Source of the DNA: Adiantum capillus-veneris
Lineage: Eukaryota; Streptophyta; Polypodiopsida; Polypodiales; Pteridaceae
Direction: 5' to 3'
Assembly: GCA_014529385.2 (NCBI GenBank)
Contig: CM043959.1
Span: forward strand, 54,438,253-54,502,252
Length of the DNA: 64,000 nt
Below, one piece after another: positions 21,966-32,919 of this stretch. Numbering within the stretch: position 1 is the stretch's first letter; each line of letters begins with the position of its first letter. The notes beneath the pieces are model-generated. The model saw nothing but the letters and a program-made list of their open reading frames with translations, was not told the DNA's origin and ran no database searches. The translations under genes were made by a program, and so were the position numbers.

Positions 21966-24281
21966 TATCTTTATGTGCCAATATCTGTTCTGGAACGAAT
22001 ATCTCCTCGTTTTTCTCCACTTCGGGTTGCTCATTTGGCTCCCCATCATCGGGCACATCGCCTTTAAAAGGCTTCAGGAGACTCACACGAAAAGCATTGT
22101 GAATCCTTCAAGTATCGGGCATCTTCAGTCTAAAGGAGACATCATTTATCTTTTGGAAATTTGGAAAGGTCCATAAAATCGCATGCTAAGCTTTGGAAAA
22201 AGCATGTCCTTTCTCTTTTTCTTTCTCAGGCGTGCCTTCTCAAAACGTAAGAGCACCCAATCATTCTCCTCTAATTTCAAATCGCGACAATGTCGATGTG
22301 CTGCCTTTTTATGTCTTTCTCTAAAGCCTCTCGGACCTTGGCAAAAGCTGTGTCCAAGTCCCTCGTGTACTGGTTGGCTTCAAAAATCTTATCTTTTGTG
22401 CTTAGGAAGAGTACAACCTTCGGAACACCTTCGATAATCTCAAATGGCGCCTTCCCCCGTCAAAGAGTGTATCGTGTTATTATAGGCAAATTCCACCAAG
22501 GACAAATACTTTTCCCATTGAGTCTTCTGATCTGAGATGTAAGACTTCAATAAATCCAGTACGGTTGAATTTGCAATCTTTGATTGCCCATTTGTCTATG
22601 GGTGAAAGATGATGAGAACTCCAACCGCGTGCCAATGTTTTCCCAAATCTCCTCCAAAACAAATTCGTGAATCGGGGATCTTTGTCAGAGACAATTGTCT
22701 CAGGCATGCCATGTAATCTGAAGATCTGGGCCACAAACAGTCTCGCTAAGTGATCCGGCTGACTGTTTTCTTCACTGGAATGAAATGAGCTTGCTTGCTA
22801 AATCTGTCAATAACAGTCCAGATACTTATCTTGCCCACTCTGTGTTCTCGGGAGATTAAAAATGAAATCCATTGTATCACTGTGCTTTATGCCTGTCAAA
22901 CTTGACCTTCTGGCATAACAAGCAACTGCGTACAAAATCGTCCACGTCCTTCTTGAGTCTCGGCCAAAAGAAGTATCTCTCCACACCTTTCAAGGTGGTA
23001 GCAATGCCCCGGTGACCCGTAAATGGTGGACAGTGGCATTCGGTTAGAACCTTTTCCCTTAACTGTTGTTTAACGCACAACATTGTTTTCTTCATCAAGT
23101 AGCCATCTCGAATGGAATATCTCGCTACTACCTCCCCATTCCATATCCGAGTGAAAATATCTGCAAAATCTGTATCTGTGGCATACTGATCGACCATATC
23201 CTCGAAGCTCCTATGATGTATCGCGGAAATAGCAAGAATCAACGGCTTTCGGGACAAAGCATCTGCCACCAAATTCTTCTTTCTCTGCACATGGACAATC
23301 TAGAAGTGAAACTGTGACAAGATGTTCGCCCACCGCATCTGCTTTTCCGATAGCTGCTTCTGTGACAAGAAGTAGCGTAAACTTTGATGATCTGTGAAGA
23401 CCGTAAAATCGGCTCCGAGTAGGTAATGTCGCCACTGAGTAAGAGCATGGATAACCGCCAAAAGCTCTTTCTCATATATCTGTGCTGTCAATTCCGGCCT
23501 TGAAAACAATCGGCTCTCATAGGCAATGACATTGCCTTCTTGCATTAAGACCGCACCCAGATTACGACCACAAGCATCACAGTATACTTCAAATGACTAC
23601 TGCAAATCCGGCAAAGTTAAAAATGGTCCTTTAGTCAATTTCTCTTTCAATGTCTGAAAGGCAGTCACCTCTGTGGGTCCCCACGAGAAATGGACTCCTT
23701 TCTGTGTCAAAATATGCAAAGGGAAAGCAACCTCTGCAAACTTTCTAATGAACCGCCGGTAGTAAGAACATAAGCCCAAGAAGCTTCTTACTTCATGGAC
23801 ATTCTTCAAATCGGGCCAATCAGGGATAGTCTCTATCTTGGCCGGGTCCATTTGCACTCCTGTTGCTAAGATGATGTGTCCCAAAAAAGTGTATCTCTGG
23901 TAGGAAAAATTCACTTTTCTTTGCATTGATCACCAACTTGCGATCCCGCAATGCCTGAAAGACTTGTAGCAGATGTTCTCTATGTTCTGCCTCATCCTTG
24001 GAGAAGACAATAATGTCGTCAAAGAAAGTGCCAACAAAAGATCTGTACTCTTTGAAAATCTTGTCCATCATTTGGTTGAAGGTCGTTGGAGCATTGGTAA
24101 TCCCAAAAGGCATCACCAAAAACTCGAATAAACCGAAGGTCGTCCGAAAAGCTGTCTTGTAGACATCTCGCGGTGCGATTCGGATCTAATGATATCCGCT
24201 CTTCAAATTGATCTTGCTTAAACGAGAGGATCCCTGTAGTTGGTCAAGAATTTCATCGATCCTAGGAATCGGAAATCTATT
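21966..24281 (-). pseudogene. RT-RNase H-integrase part of element D pol
   Basis: Read from 24281 downward. RT starts at RFPIPRID and has MPFGITNAPTTF and the catalytic FFDDIIVFSK (about 24025), with a frameshift near 23900 and then FLGLCSYYRRF. RNase H spans 23600-23230 (VYCDACGRNLG, YEKELLAVIHAL, TDHQSLRYF, VADALSR). The integrase zinc finger is at 23060-22880 (CHCPPFTGHRG, CLLCQKVKFD), and the core has VSDKDPRFTNLFW near 22690, then decays through frameshifts. The chromodomain N-terminal half EQILAHKD ends at the element C insertion. The copy is inactive. Confidence 0.86.
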
Positions 24282-25231
24282 TGTAAGGTGTAGTGGAAGT
24301 GAATGTTGAACTTTGCTCAAGATGAGTGCTCCGAACTATGCTCAAGGTTCCTTTTACTTAGGGAAGGGAGAGCCTTGCGTTCTGTAATAAGAGAGTGCAA
24401 GTGATCACAAATGAAGTGGATAAACACTGTGAGTGAAGGTGTTGAGTCTGAGAGATAGAGAGAGAAGAATATGACACCAGAAAGTTGTCAAACCCTCCTC
24501 CAAAGGCCCCACTCTCGATGGCGAGAGCGGTCTATGCTATTGATTGCACAAATCTGGTACAAGATGCTGATGCAAATGTAGGTGATGCTACGTCTAGGTC
24601 GACGATGCTAAGGCTGAAAACTGGATGCTGTAAAGAAGACGTGACGACGACGGTGACTGGCTGAATTGGCTTTTCTACTGCTATTCCTTATTGGCTGATT
24701 TGCTATGGCAAAACGCTGCCCCTTGCTGGTCCAAAAACGCTGACTGCTGCTGCAAGTGTAAAAAGCTGATGTACTGATCCAAAAACGCCACCATGCAGGG
24801 TTGAAAATGCAGGTTTACGGCTGTACAAAAACGCCGGTCTTGAGGCTTGCAAAACGTTGGTCGTACTGCTTGAAAAACGCTGGTTCTATTGATGGGGAGT
24901 CGCTGTAGAAGATGGCTGAAATTTGCTGGTCTTGCTTGCTGGAAACGTTGAGGTTTTAGGGTGGAAAACGCCATAGCTTCAAGGAGTCTTGCTTGAGAGA
25001 GAGGGAGAGATGCTTGCTGCAAACTTGTTGCCTTGTGCACTTCTTCCACTTCTGCCAGATAATGCTAGCGTTGGTTTCATTATATATTATCTTATGGAAT
25101 TTGCCCTACCCAGTTTCCCAACAAAAGTCACTTAATAAATAAGTAAAAAATGTCAAAAATAGGGAAAATAGGTTTTCTTCCCTGTAAAATGATCGTGATG
25201 GAATCTGATGGGAATGTTGATGATCATGCTG
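24282..25231 (-). repeat. 3' LTR of element E (truncated at its U3 start)
   Basis: It matches 28228-29173 through repeated AAAACGCTGGT words, up to TGATGATCATGCTGTG. Beyond 25231 it no longer matches, while the other LTR continues another 190 bases. The outer part of this LTR was therefore lost with pol. Confidence 0.85.
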
Positions 25232-26499
25232 TGTTTCCGAGGCTGAAAATTCTTGAAACCACTTTCAACACAAAAACATGAACATACCCATTTCATATAA
25301 AGTGACTCGAAAAATTCTATGCTTCCTAAATGACTGTGCATGCAATGGAGATGAACAAAGAGACGGAGTGCCAAACCGTTCATCAAACATACATAAACAA
25401 TGGGGTCGAATCTTGACTTTCTGTTCTAAATCAATCTACTGTGGGAAATCACAATGAAAATGCCTATGCTTGATGCTCAATCCTTCTTGTGCTCTCTCTA
25501 CGATTGTGTCGTGCCAAGGAAGAGACATGGAATGTGACTTCCTGGAATGCATACTTTTCTGCTTTTCATGAGAAATCCGCATACATTCGTGCTCATTGAT
25601 GAGTGAATCGTGCTCAACGTACAATATGGCATGCCTAGGAAAAGGGATCACATAAAGACGTTGACTAAAATACGGGAAACGGTCACGAATGAAACACTCG
25701 AACAATGCGTGCTGACTAATCACTCAAACACATAATACTTCCTGTGGGGGTGCTTTGGACCTTGACTCGAGAGCCAAGATCGGTTCCTTGTGATTGATCG
25801 AATCTGCAATGGGGTTAGCTTTACTTTACTAAACAAAGTAGCAACTAAACCATCATCTTTGTGAGAAATCACATCTTGATCATGCAAATCAACATGCTTA
25901 TCATTATCATGCAAATCATGGAATTCCTGTGTGTCGTGCCTTGGAGAAGACGAGACTGAGAGAGTCTCTGTCTCCTGAATCCTGATTCCTTTCAATCTTT
26001 CGCCTGCACATTAGAAATGAGAGACGAAGAATGAAGAACTTGCTCTCCACGAATGACAAGGGGAGAGTCACTTTTGGCATTGAAAATGAATGTATTTGCC
26101 GCCCTATCAATGAGAGGGTTATGCTCACGAAACCATCGAATGTCCAAAAGCATATCACATCCTGAAAGAGGAGAGATCCTGCGGAAGGACACTTGTTGAA
26201 CAGTGAACAAAACATCAAGGCACTCTTGCATGATGACAGAGTCCATATGGGGAGAGAAGCCCGACACCTCGAAAGGAGATGTCCAAGCGGGCTCTTTCGA
26301 CAAGAGAGTCACTAATCAAATCATGCATATTGCCTGGGTCAAACAATATGACAAAACGTTGACCATTCACATGACCATAACACTTAATGAGAGACTCATC
26401 AATGGGAGGATCATGAGAGACTTGGGTCACACTTGTGTTCTCATTTATTGCATTGACAGAGGAAGTGGGTTCTGTGGGTTCTTTAGATTCATTAGATTC
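25232..26499 (-). pseudogene. Protease and unidentified downstream region of element E
   Basis: Retropepsin-like sequence reads RFVILFDPGNMHDLIS near 26360, where DPG replaces the usual DTG or DSG. In the next frame follow CDMLLDIRWFREHNPLID and NTFIFNAKS (26170-26080), corresponding to the second half of a retroviral-type protease and its linker. Two further open stretches (25995-25720 and 25723-25436) overlap by four bases and have no recognised domain. No RT motif follows before the LTR. The region is frameshifted relative to gag. Confidence 0.7.
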
Positions 26500-27993
26500 A
26501 AGCTTAGGACATGTTCTTTTTATGTGACCCTTGATGTGACATGAAAACAACGACCTTCCTTAGAATAAGTGCTTTGCTCTTCCGATGTGATGTATCCACT
26601 TAAAATTCCTTGTTCTACCTTTTCATCTGGAGTGAGCTTAGGTTTAGCAATTGTGTTAGCTTTACCCTTGGGTTCATTTTGAGAGTTCTTTTCTGAGAGA
26701 CTATTGGAAGATTGGTTAGAAGAGTTACCGTTCTTACCAATCTTACCGTTCTTACCGTTCTTACCGTTCTGAGAGGTACTTGTGGAAGTCTTGGTTTCCT
26801 TAAGCTTTCCCTTATTGTGCTTCATCTCTTGTGCGAGAGCAATCGCTACCGCCTTGTTGAGATCGATTGGGTTGAGGACTTCGACATCAAATCTGATATA
26901 GTCGTCCAATCCGAAAATGAAAGCCCCTTTGCGCTCATCATCCGATTTGGGTAATTGGGTGCCGAGCTGCAAAACACGATTAGAGAAAAACATAACTGAC
27001 ATACAATTTTGCTTGAGACTGCGCCAATCGTCTTTCAACCGTGCGAGATACTGGGGTGGCATAAACCGCGCCTTGAGCTTGTCTTGGAAGTCGGCCCAAT
27101 TGAAAGAAAGGGGCTCGCCATCGTCGACTTCCTCTAGTTGCGCGGCCAACTATGCCTCTTGCCATGCGTGGTAGCAATTGATTGCATCACCGGCAAGGTA
27201 CATAGCTGCCGTCAAAACCTTGCTATTTCCTGTCTTATTAGTTGTCGCAAAATAAGCATTAAATTGATGCAACCAAGAATGAATAACTGTAGCATCCATC
27301 TTACCATTATACTTATTGAAAGTCAACTTCTCTGTGACTAGGTGGTTGGAGTCCGAATCTCGGCTTGCACCACTTTATGAATTACCAACATCTTTGGTTG
27401 GTTCGGACTTTGAGGTGAGAGCCTGTCGGACCAACTCTTGCATGCGTAGGTCTCTCTGCACCTCGCGTGTGTCTTCGGCTTCCAAGCGCGCTTGCTCAAT
27501 AGCCGCCTTTCTTTCTGCTTTTCTTTCTTTTCGTCTCATCGCGCTCGCGTTCCAAGGCAACGCGAGTCGCTTCTTGTCGTGCCATCATGTCCATCATCGA
27601 CTTGACCAAAGCCTCCATAGGATTTGGTGCAAACCGTGGCGTAGATGGGGAAGGGGGAGGGTCGGAAAACCCTCCTGGTGTGGAAAACTCTTCTTCGCCA
27701 CTCCCATGCTCATCACCTCCATGCGAAGTATCCGTTCCGCTTAGGGTGATGACCACACACTTGAAGTCTCGGGTTCTTAAGTTTACGAGGAACTTGGGTT
27801 CTTGTGGGTCTTGGTTCTTGAGGTTCTTGGTTCTTGAGGTTCTTGAGTTCTTGAGATTCTCGAGGGTCTTGAGGTTCTTCTTTCGCTTGCAATCTGTGTT
27901 AGAGAAGGATCTTCTCTTCACTCGAGTTCTGCTCTTTCCCGCGGGCGCACCCCTTGGCGGCCTTGCACTCACACCAAGGTTGCTTTTTCCCAC
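26500..27993 (-). pseudogene. Gag of element E
   Basis: The N-terminal part from 27993 is basic (MGKSNLGVSARPPRG), with Pro-rich and then coiled-coil-like ERERDE/KAERKAA segments. A frameshift near 27540, a stop near 27377 and a TAG at 27150-27152 break it. The retrotransposon gag domain is legible (SWLHQFNAYF, YLAGDAINCYHAW, FNWADFQDKLKARF, FIFGLDDYIRFDVEVL). A GKNGKNG repeat (26765-26700) precedes a zinc knuckle CFSCHIKGHIKRTC (about 26555-26510) reached by one more frameshift. Confidence 0.82.
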
Positions 27994-28214
27994 CTCACGT
28001 CGATTGGCCGGCCGCTAAGTGCACAGTCCGCTCTCAGTGAGTGAAAAGAGGCACAAGGGGAGGCTGGACAAGCCCTTCTTTCTTGGGTTTCTTGTCACTC
28101 TTCAAAAACACGATTAGGAATCGACATGCCCAAGAGGACTTGGGTTACGTGCGACCGCAACAAGCAAAAAAAATTCTGTGGTTCTTTCCTTGATTGATAC
28201 AGAACACTGCCCAA

Positions 28215-28227
28215 GCTTTGATACCAA
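28215..28227 (-). promoter_or_regulatory. Primer-binding site of element E
   Basis: The minus strand reads TTGGTATCAAAGC immediately after the LTR end TTACA at 28228. Initiator-Met type, with the same one-base variant as element B. Confidence 0.88.
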
Positions 28228-29362
28228 TGTAAGGTGCAACGGAAGTGAATGTTGAACTTTGCTCAAGATGAGTGTTCGGAACTGTGCTCAAGGTTCCTTG
28301 TACTTAGGGAAGGGAGAGCCTTCCGTTCTTTAATGAGAGAGTGCAAGTGATCACAAACAAAGTGGATAAACACTGTGAGTGAAGGTTCTGAGACTGAGAG
28401 ATAGAGAGAGAAGAATACGACACCAGAAAGTTGTCAAACCCTCCTCCAAGGGCCCCACTCTTGATGGCGAGAGCGGTCTATGCTATTGATTGCACAAATC
28501 TGGTACAAGATGCTGATGCAAATCTTGGTGATGCTACGTCGAGGTCGACGATGCTAAGGCTGAAAACTGGATGTTGTGAAGACGACGGGACGATGACGGT
28601 GACTGGCTGATTGGCTTTCCTTCTGCTATTCCTTATTGGCTGATTTGTTGTCGCAAAACGCTGCCCCTTGCTGGTCCAAAAACGCTGACTGCTGCAGGTG
28701 TAAAACGTTGATGTACTGATCCAAAAACGCCACCATGCAGGGCTGAAAACGCAGGTTTAAGGCTGTACAAAAACGCTGGTCTTGAGGCTTGCAAAGCAAC
28801 GGTTCTACTGCTTGAAAAACGCTGGTTCTACTGATGGGGAATCGCTGTAGAAGATGGCTGAAATTCGCTGGTCTTGCTTGCTGGAAACGCTGAGGTTATA
28901 GGGTGGAAAACGCCAGAGCTTCAAGGAGTCTTGCTTGAGAGAGGGAGAGATGCCTGCTGCAAACCTGTTGCCTTGTGCACTTCTTCCACTTCTGCAAGAT
29001 AATGCTAGCGCTGGTTTCCTTATATATTATCTTATGGAATTTGCCCTACCTAGTTTCCCAACAAAAATCACTTAATAAATAAGTAAAAAATGTCAAAAAT
29101 AGGGAAAATAGGTTTTCTGCCATGTAAAATGATCGTGATGGAATTTGATGGGAATGCTGATGATTATGCTGTGCCAGAGGATATGCATCTAATCTAGTAT
29201 TCAACTTTTTTACCAAGTTTAAGCATCTCTTGGCATGCACGGTCTGCGAACAGACTTACAAAAGTGCCAGATCACTTCCTATTCTAGACTGATCTGATTG
29301 AACTGAACCTTGGTCATGCTAGCTTGTCCATGGACACACAGGGTTGGATGTGTCACGTGACA
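28228..29362 (-). repeat. 5' LTR of element E
   Basis: 1,135 bases, plus strand starting TGTAAGGTGCAACGG and ending CACGTGACA. It is full length compared with 24282-25231. It contains many GCAAAACGCTG/GAAAACGCTGG words shared with LTRs F and L. Confidence 0.85.
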
Positions 29363-29597
29363 TTGTTCTTGATGGTGATTTTGTTGAGAGCTCTGTAGTC
29401 AATGCACATTCTCCAAGATCCGTCTTTCTTCAAAACCAACAACACCGGAGAGCAGTAAGGTGAAGTACTCGGCTGGATAAGACCCTTTTCCAAGAGGTCT
29501 TTCATTTGGTTCATAATCTCTTCATACTGGGCTCGGCTCACACGATAAGGTGGCTGGTTCGGTGGTGTGCTTCCAGGTATTAGATCAATGGTATGAT
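29363..29597 (-). pseudogene. RT N-terminus of element D
   Basis: Reads [19 protein letters not shown], then [19 protein letters not shown] and [17 protein letters not shown], the classic start of chromovirus RT. It continues across element E at 24281 and is preceded, across element F, by protease sequence ending at 44986. Confidence 0.88.
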
Positions 29598-30275
29598 TGT
29601 AAGGTGCAGTGGATGTAAATGTTGAAGTTTGCTCAAGATGAGTGCTCCGAACTGTGCTCAAGGGTTCCTTTTTCTTACTGAAAGGAGAGCCTTCCGTCCT
29701 TTAGTGAGAGAGTGCAAATGATCACAAACAAGTGGGTAAACATTGTGCATGAAGGTGCTGAGACTTAGAGAAAGAGAGAGAAGAATACGACACCAGAATA
29801 GTTGTCAAACCCTCCTCAGAAGGCCCCACTCTCTATGGCAAGAGCGGTCTACTATTGATTGCACAAATCTCTACAATGGTCTGAATGCAATGGTCTTGCC
29901 ACGATGTCGACGACGAGATGGGTTTAATTCTGAAAATGCTAGGGGCTGAAATCTGCAAATTTGCTATTTTTTGAATTTTGACTCTTTATCGGTTACGACG
30001 GCAATGACGACGACGCGACGACGATGCGCTGAAAACGCAGATGCTGAAATCTGCGAATAACGGGCTGATCTAACCGTGCGGTGAAAAATTGCTTTGGAAG
30101 GTGAGATCTGCGAGGTTTGGGGGCTGTTTTGCGGTGTCTGTACGCTGAAAACTGAAAACGCTGAAGCTAGGGCTGAATTTGTCGCCGAGGAACTGCAAAA
30201 CGCTAGATGATCTGCAACTCCAAAAATGCTAGGCTGATGGGACATCTGCTGTAAAAACGCTATTGATTCTGTTGT
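29598..30275 (-). repeat. 3' LTR of element F, outer piece (split by G)
   Basis: It starts TGTAAGGTGCAGTGG and aligns with 44388-44980. It continues after element G at 44179, with GTTGT duplicated at the split. Confidence 0.82.
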
Positions 30276-30510
30276 TGTGCGCTCCTTGCCGCACTGTCGA
30301 AGCAAGGGCCTTGCCTAACACTGTGTGCGAGCCATAGACGGCTCCAAGCACACAACTAGCTTAACTAGTAAGCTCAAAAGAGGGCAATGGTGTGTCACTC
30401 ACCGCTCTATGCTCCTGCCGTGGAGGATTCCTCGCCGCGAAGAAGAAGGAGACGCCGCTACGTCGTGCTCAACCGCTTCACCGCCGTCGTGCCGCCGCAA
30501 TGCTCGATCG

Positions 30511-30569
<59 letters not shown>

Positions 30570-30868
30570 AGGTGAAGAAGAAGAAGATGGAGATGGAGAT
30601 GGAGCAAGAGCACTCTTCTATTGCACAAATGAGAGAATGAGTGAATTTTAGGTTTAGTTGGCTTTTATATGAGCTCACCCCATTCACACTTGGGCGCCCA
30701 TGCTTAGCCAACTAATCCCTTGAATGTCCCAGTTACAGTGCGCCTCTCATCGGCGATCACTCTTACTCTTTTCCTATTGGTCCGACAAGCCCGGTACCTG
30801 ACTCTACCAAATACATAATACACGTCCGTCGTAGGTGATGGGGTGTCCGTGAGCCGTGAGGGTTAACA
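30276..30868 (-). repeat. 3' LTR of element G
   Basis: Plus strand TGTGCGCTCC to GGTTAACA. It contains (CT)10(CA)17 at 30511-30565 and, on the minus strand, a TATA-like CATATAAAAGCC near 30661-30674. Confidence 0.95.
30511..30565 (+). repeat. (CT)10(CA)17 compound microsatellite in LTR of G
   Basis: The counterpart in the other LTR (43799-43870) has about 25 CA units. This accounts for the 20-base length difference between the two LTRs. Confidence 0.95.
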
Positions 30869-30881
30869 TGCCTCCCTTCCT
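30869..30881 (-). promoter_or_regulatory. Polypurine tract of element G
   Basis: The minus strand reads AGGAAGGGAGGCA directly before the LTR start TGTTAACC. Confidence 0.8.
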
Positions 30882-32323
30882 GATGTAGATTCCGTCCTCG
30901 GAAGCTATTGAGTCGAAGGTCGTTCGTTGAGGTGGAAGAGCATTTGAGATGAATATCCTTAGCCTTCTTCAGTCACTGCAAAATCAAACAACATTGGCAC
31001 AGTAATTGCATTCTCATAAGTGATTATAAAGCATATGTAGTTTTAGATAGACAAATTGATTGGTAAAAGAATTTCAAACAATTTGTCAGCAATGAACATT
31101 AAATTGCAATGTAATCAAATGCATAAATAGATGTAAAGGTAAAAAATTAAACAAGTTTGGGGTCGCTAATTTGACGGTCGAAAGGCACTAGAGATCGAAT
31201 ATTAATACCATGGGTAAGCTTCTTAATTTTCTGTGGTCAATTAAGTTGTTTAATCGCGAGAGCCAAGTATTCATGTTCGAGGGTTGACTAGAAGCTATAT
31301 CTAGAAGACCTTGTAGTTAAGCTACCATAAAAGGAATTTCTCATGAAATCATCGCCTGATTGATTACCTTTTCTTTGATCCCCCAAAGTGTTTTCACAGT
31401 GATTCAATTTGATGTGTGTGCTTATTTTGTATGCCTTGGGTTTTTTGCTTTTCAAGGAAAAGCGCTCATACTGGGAACCTCTAGGGCTCTAGTACCATAG
31501 GCAATACATGTGAGTGAAGTACCAAATCAAGCTGAGATTTCTCTTATAGCTTAAGATTTTACAATGTGGCACTTTGATTTTTTGTTTGTTCATTTTCAGC
31601 ATTTTAATTTTGTAACTTTGGGGGGTCATATAACACTGATACACCTCCTCAGGCTCATCACACTAGTAAACTCCCTTTATAATACTTAAGCGAAAGGTCA
31701 ATAGGGTTAAGCCCACTAGAAAGCCCTAGTACATTTCACACAATGCTGCCTAAATCGGATTAAGAACCTAAGTAACCATTGATTATTAGGAAGGCATTTC
31801 CCATGGTATTAAGAGAAGATTTCTAACACCTAACTTGGTCAAACTAGCTTAGTCGGACTGCTTGATTTTTAAATCTAGACAAGTGATTATGACAAAAAAT
31901 TACATTGAATTAAATGTTTGATACTAAGCAAATGCGGTGAATATTAGGCTACCAATCACAATTAAAGTAGACAATCATAGATGCAAAAAAGATAAGGGGC
32001 AATGCTAATGGACAAGAAACACCTGTTTGTGTCGATGGTCGCGCTTGATTTGAAGAGTGAGTCGAGATAAAGATTCCATGAAGGTCCAAATCCTATCAAT
32101 AGCAACACGCTCCTGTACACACTAGGAAACAAAAGGAATACCTCCAGGAGGCACATTAGTGGGAAAAGGTACCGACACTTATTGAACACAACAAAAAACA
32201 TAAGGAACCCTAATTTAATTATTTGTACTCCCCCTAGAGAGTGAAGGGAATAGGATATTGTAGAGGTTGGGGGGAAACCCTAAGGCTAAACCCCTATCCT
32301 CGTCGTCGAGATAAACAAAGTCA
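30882..32323 (-). other. 3' non-coding region of element G
   Basis: AT-rich, with no credible reading frame on either strand. It lies between the small ORF and the polypurine tract. Its 1.4 kb length could once have held further coding sequence, but none is recognisable. Confidence 0.6.
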
Positions 32324-32674
32324 TCATCCATGAGACCATATGAGACCATATGTGTCATCCGTGTAGTCCTGTAAATTTTCTTCTTCATCATAGGTGCCCA
32401 TGTTTACTAAAAAGGTCACTAGACGCCTATAGTCATCTTGGTCAAAAGGGTAGACTTGTGCAATGGGAGAAACGCTCTCTACTAAGTATGGATCAAACGT
32501 GGTCAAGAGACGTAAAAGCCATTCTAACTCCTCAAAATTCCTCTCATATGCTAGCGTACCTATCAAATCCCATCCACATGCAAGCACTGGAAAGACTATG
32601 TGAAATATTTGTGAAAAGTAACGAGGGTATCTCTCATCCAAGGCAGGAGTGGATGACTCTAGCGTACTAGCCAT
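32324..32674 (-). CDS. Unidentified 116-residue protein downstream of pol in element G
   Basis: I do not recognise this protein. It starts MASTLESSTPALDE at 32674 and ends LIWSHG before TGA at 32324. It is acidic, with a hydrophobic stretch (FHIVFPVLACGWDLIGTLAY, residues about 22-41) and Leu-rich helix-like sequence (EELEWLLRLLTTFDPYL), and a very acidic C-terminus (YDEEENLQDYTDD). It is in a different frame from pol and 245 bases downstream of the second protease ORF. A minus-strand TATATAAAG about 140 bases upstream could drive it. The gene appears intact. An env-like or accessory role cannot be shown; the hydrophobic stretch is too short and polar-interrupted to call a membrane anchor with confidence. 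Confidence 0.5.
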   Translation of the reverse strand: MASTLESSTPALDERYPRYFSQIFHIVFPVLACGWDLIGTLAYERNFEELEWLLRLLTTFDPYLVESVSPIAQVYPFDQDDYRRLVTFLVNMGTYDEEENLQDYTDDTYGLIWSHG

Positions 32675-32810
32675 ATCTGTACACGCAAATAGATGATGGT
32701 TAGAGTGCAAATATTACAAGGATCGTGTTGTTGTGCATAATTTGTTTTTATGATTTGTGTTATGGCTCTTGCTCTTTTACTTTTTTATCTTGTTTTTGTG
32801 AGTATAAGGC

Positions 32811-32823
32811 TTTATATATACAT
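32811..32823 (-). promoter_or_regulatory. TATA-like element upstream of the 116-residue ORF of G
   Basis: The minus strand reads GTATATATAAAGC, a good plant TATA match, between the two extra ORFs. Function is inferred from position only. Confidence 0.35.
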
Positions 32824-32919
32824 TCCCTAAGATTGGAGATAAGAGGTCAGGGAGAAAGGTTGAGAGGGAAGCAAGTGAATGATGGATGTCCACAAACACT
32901 CTCCCCTTCCTTGGGTAGA

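Larger units (their letters stand above)
24282..29362 (-). mobile_element. LTR element E (gag-protease only) inserted in D's RT
   Basis: It sits between D's ALNKITIKN (29370 side) and RFPIPRID (24275 side). Flanks CTATT (24277-24281) and TTGTT (29363-29367) each differ by one base from CTGTT, the sequence expected from uninterrupted D, so the TSD was probably CTGTT. LTRs lie at 24282-25231 and 28228-29362. Gag and protease remain, but there is no RT, RNase H or integrase. Confidence 0.85.

Noticed and set aside
30325..30711. Several open frames through the CT/CA repeat in the LTRs of G (also 43610-44016)
   Set aside because: Ser/Leu and Thr/His repeats come from dinucleotide repeats readable in any frame. 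They lie in the LTR promoter region.
32324..32674. Env-like gene in element G
   Set aside because: The small ORF has no signal peptide, no clear membrane anchor and no glycoprotein features. Calling it env would be unsupported.
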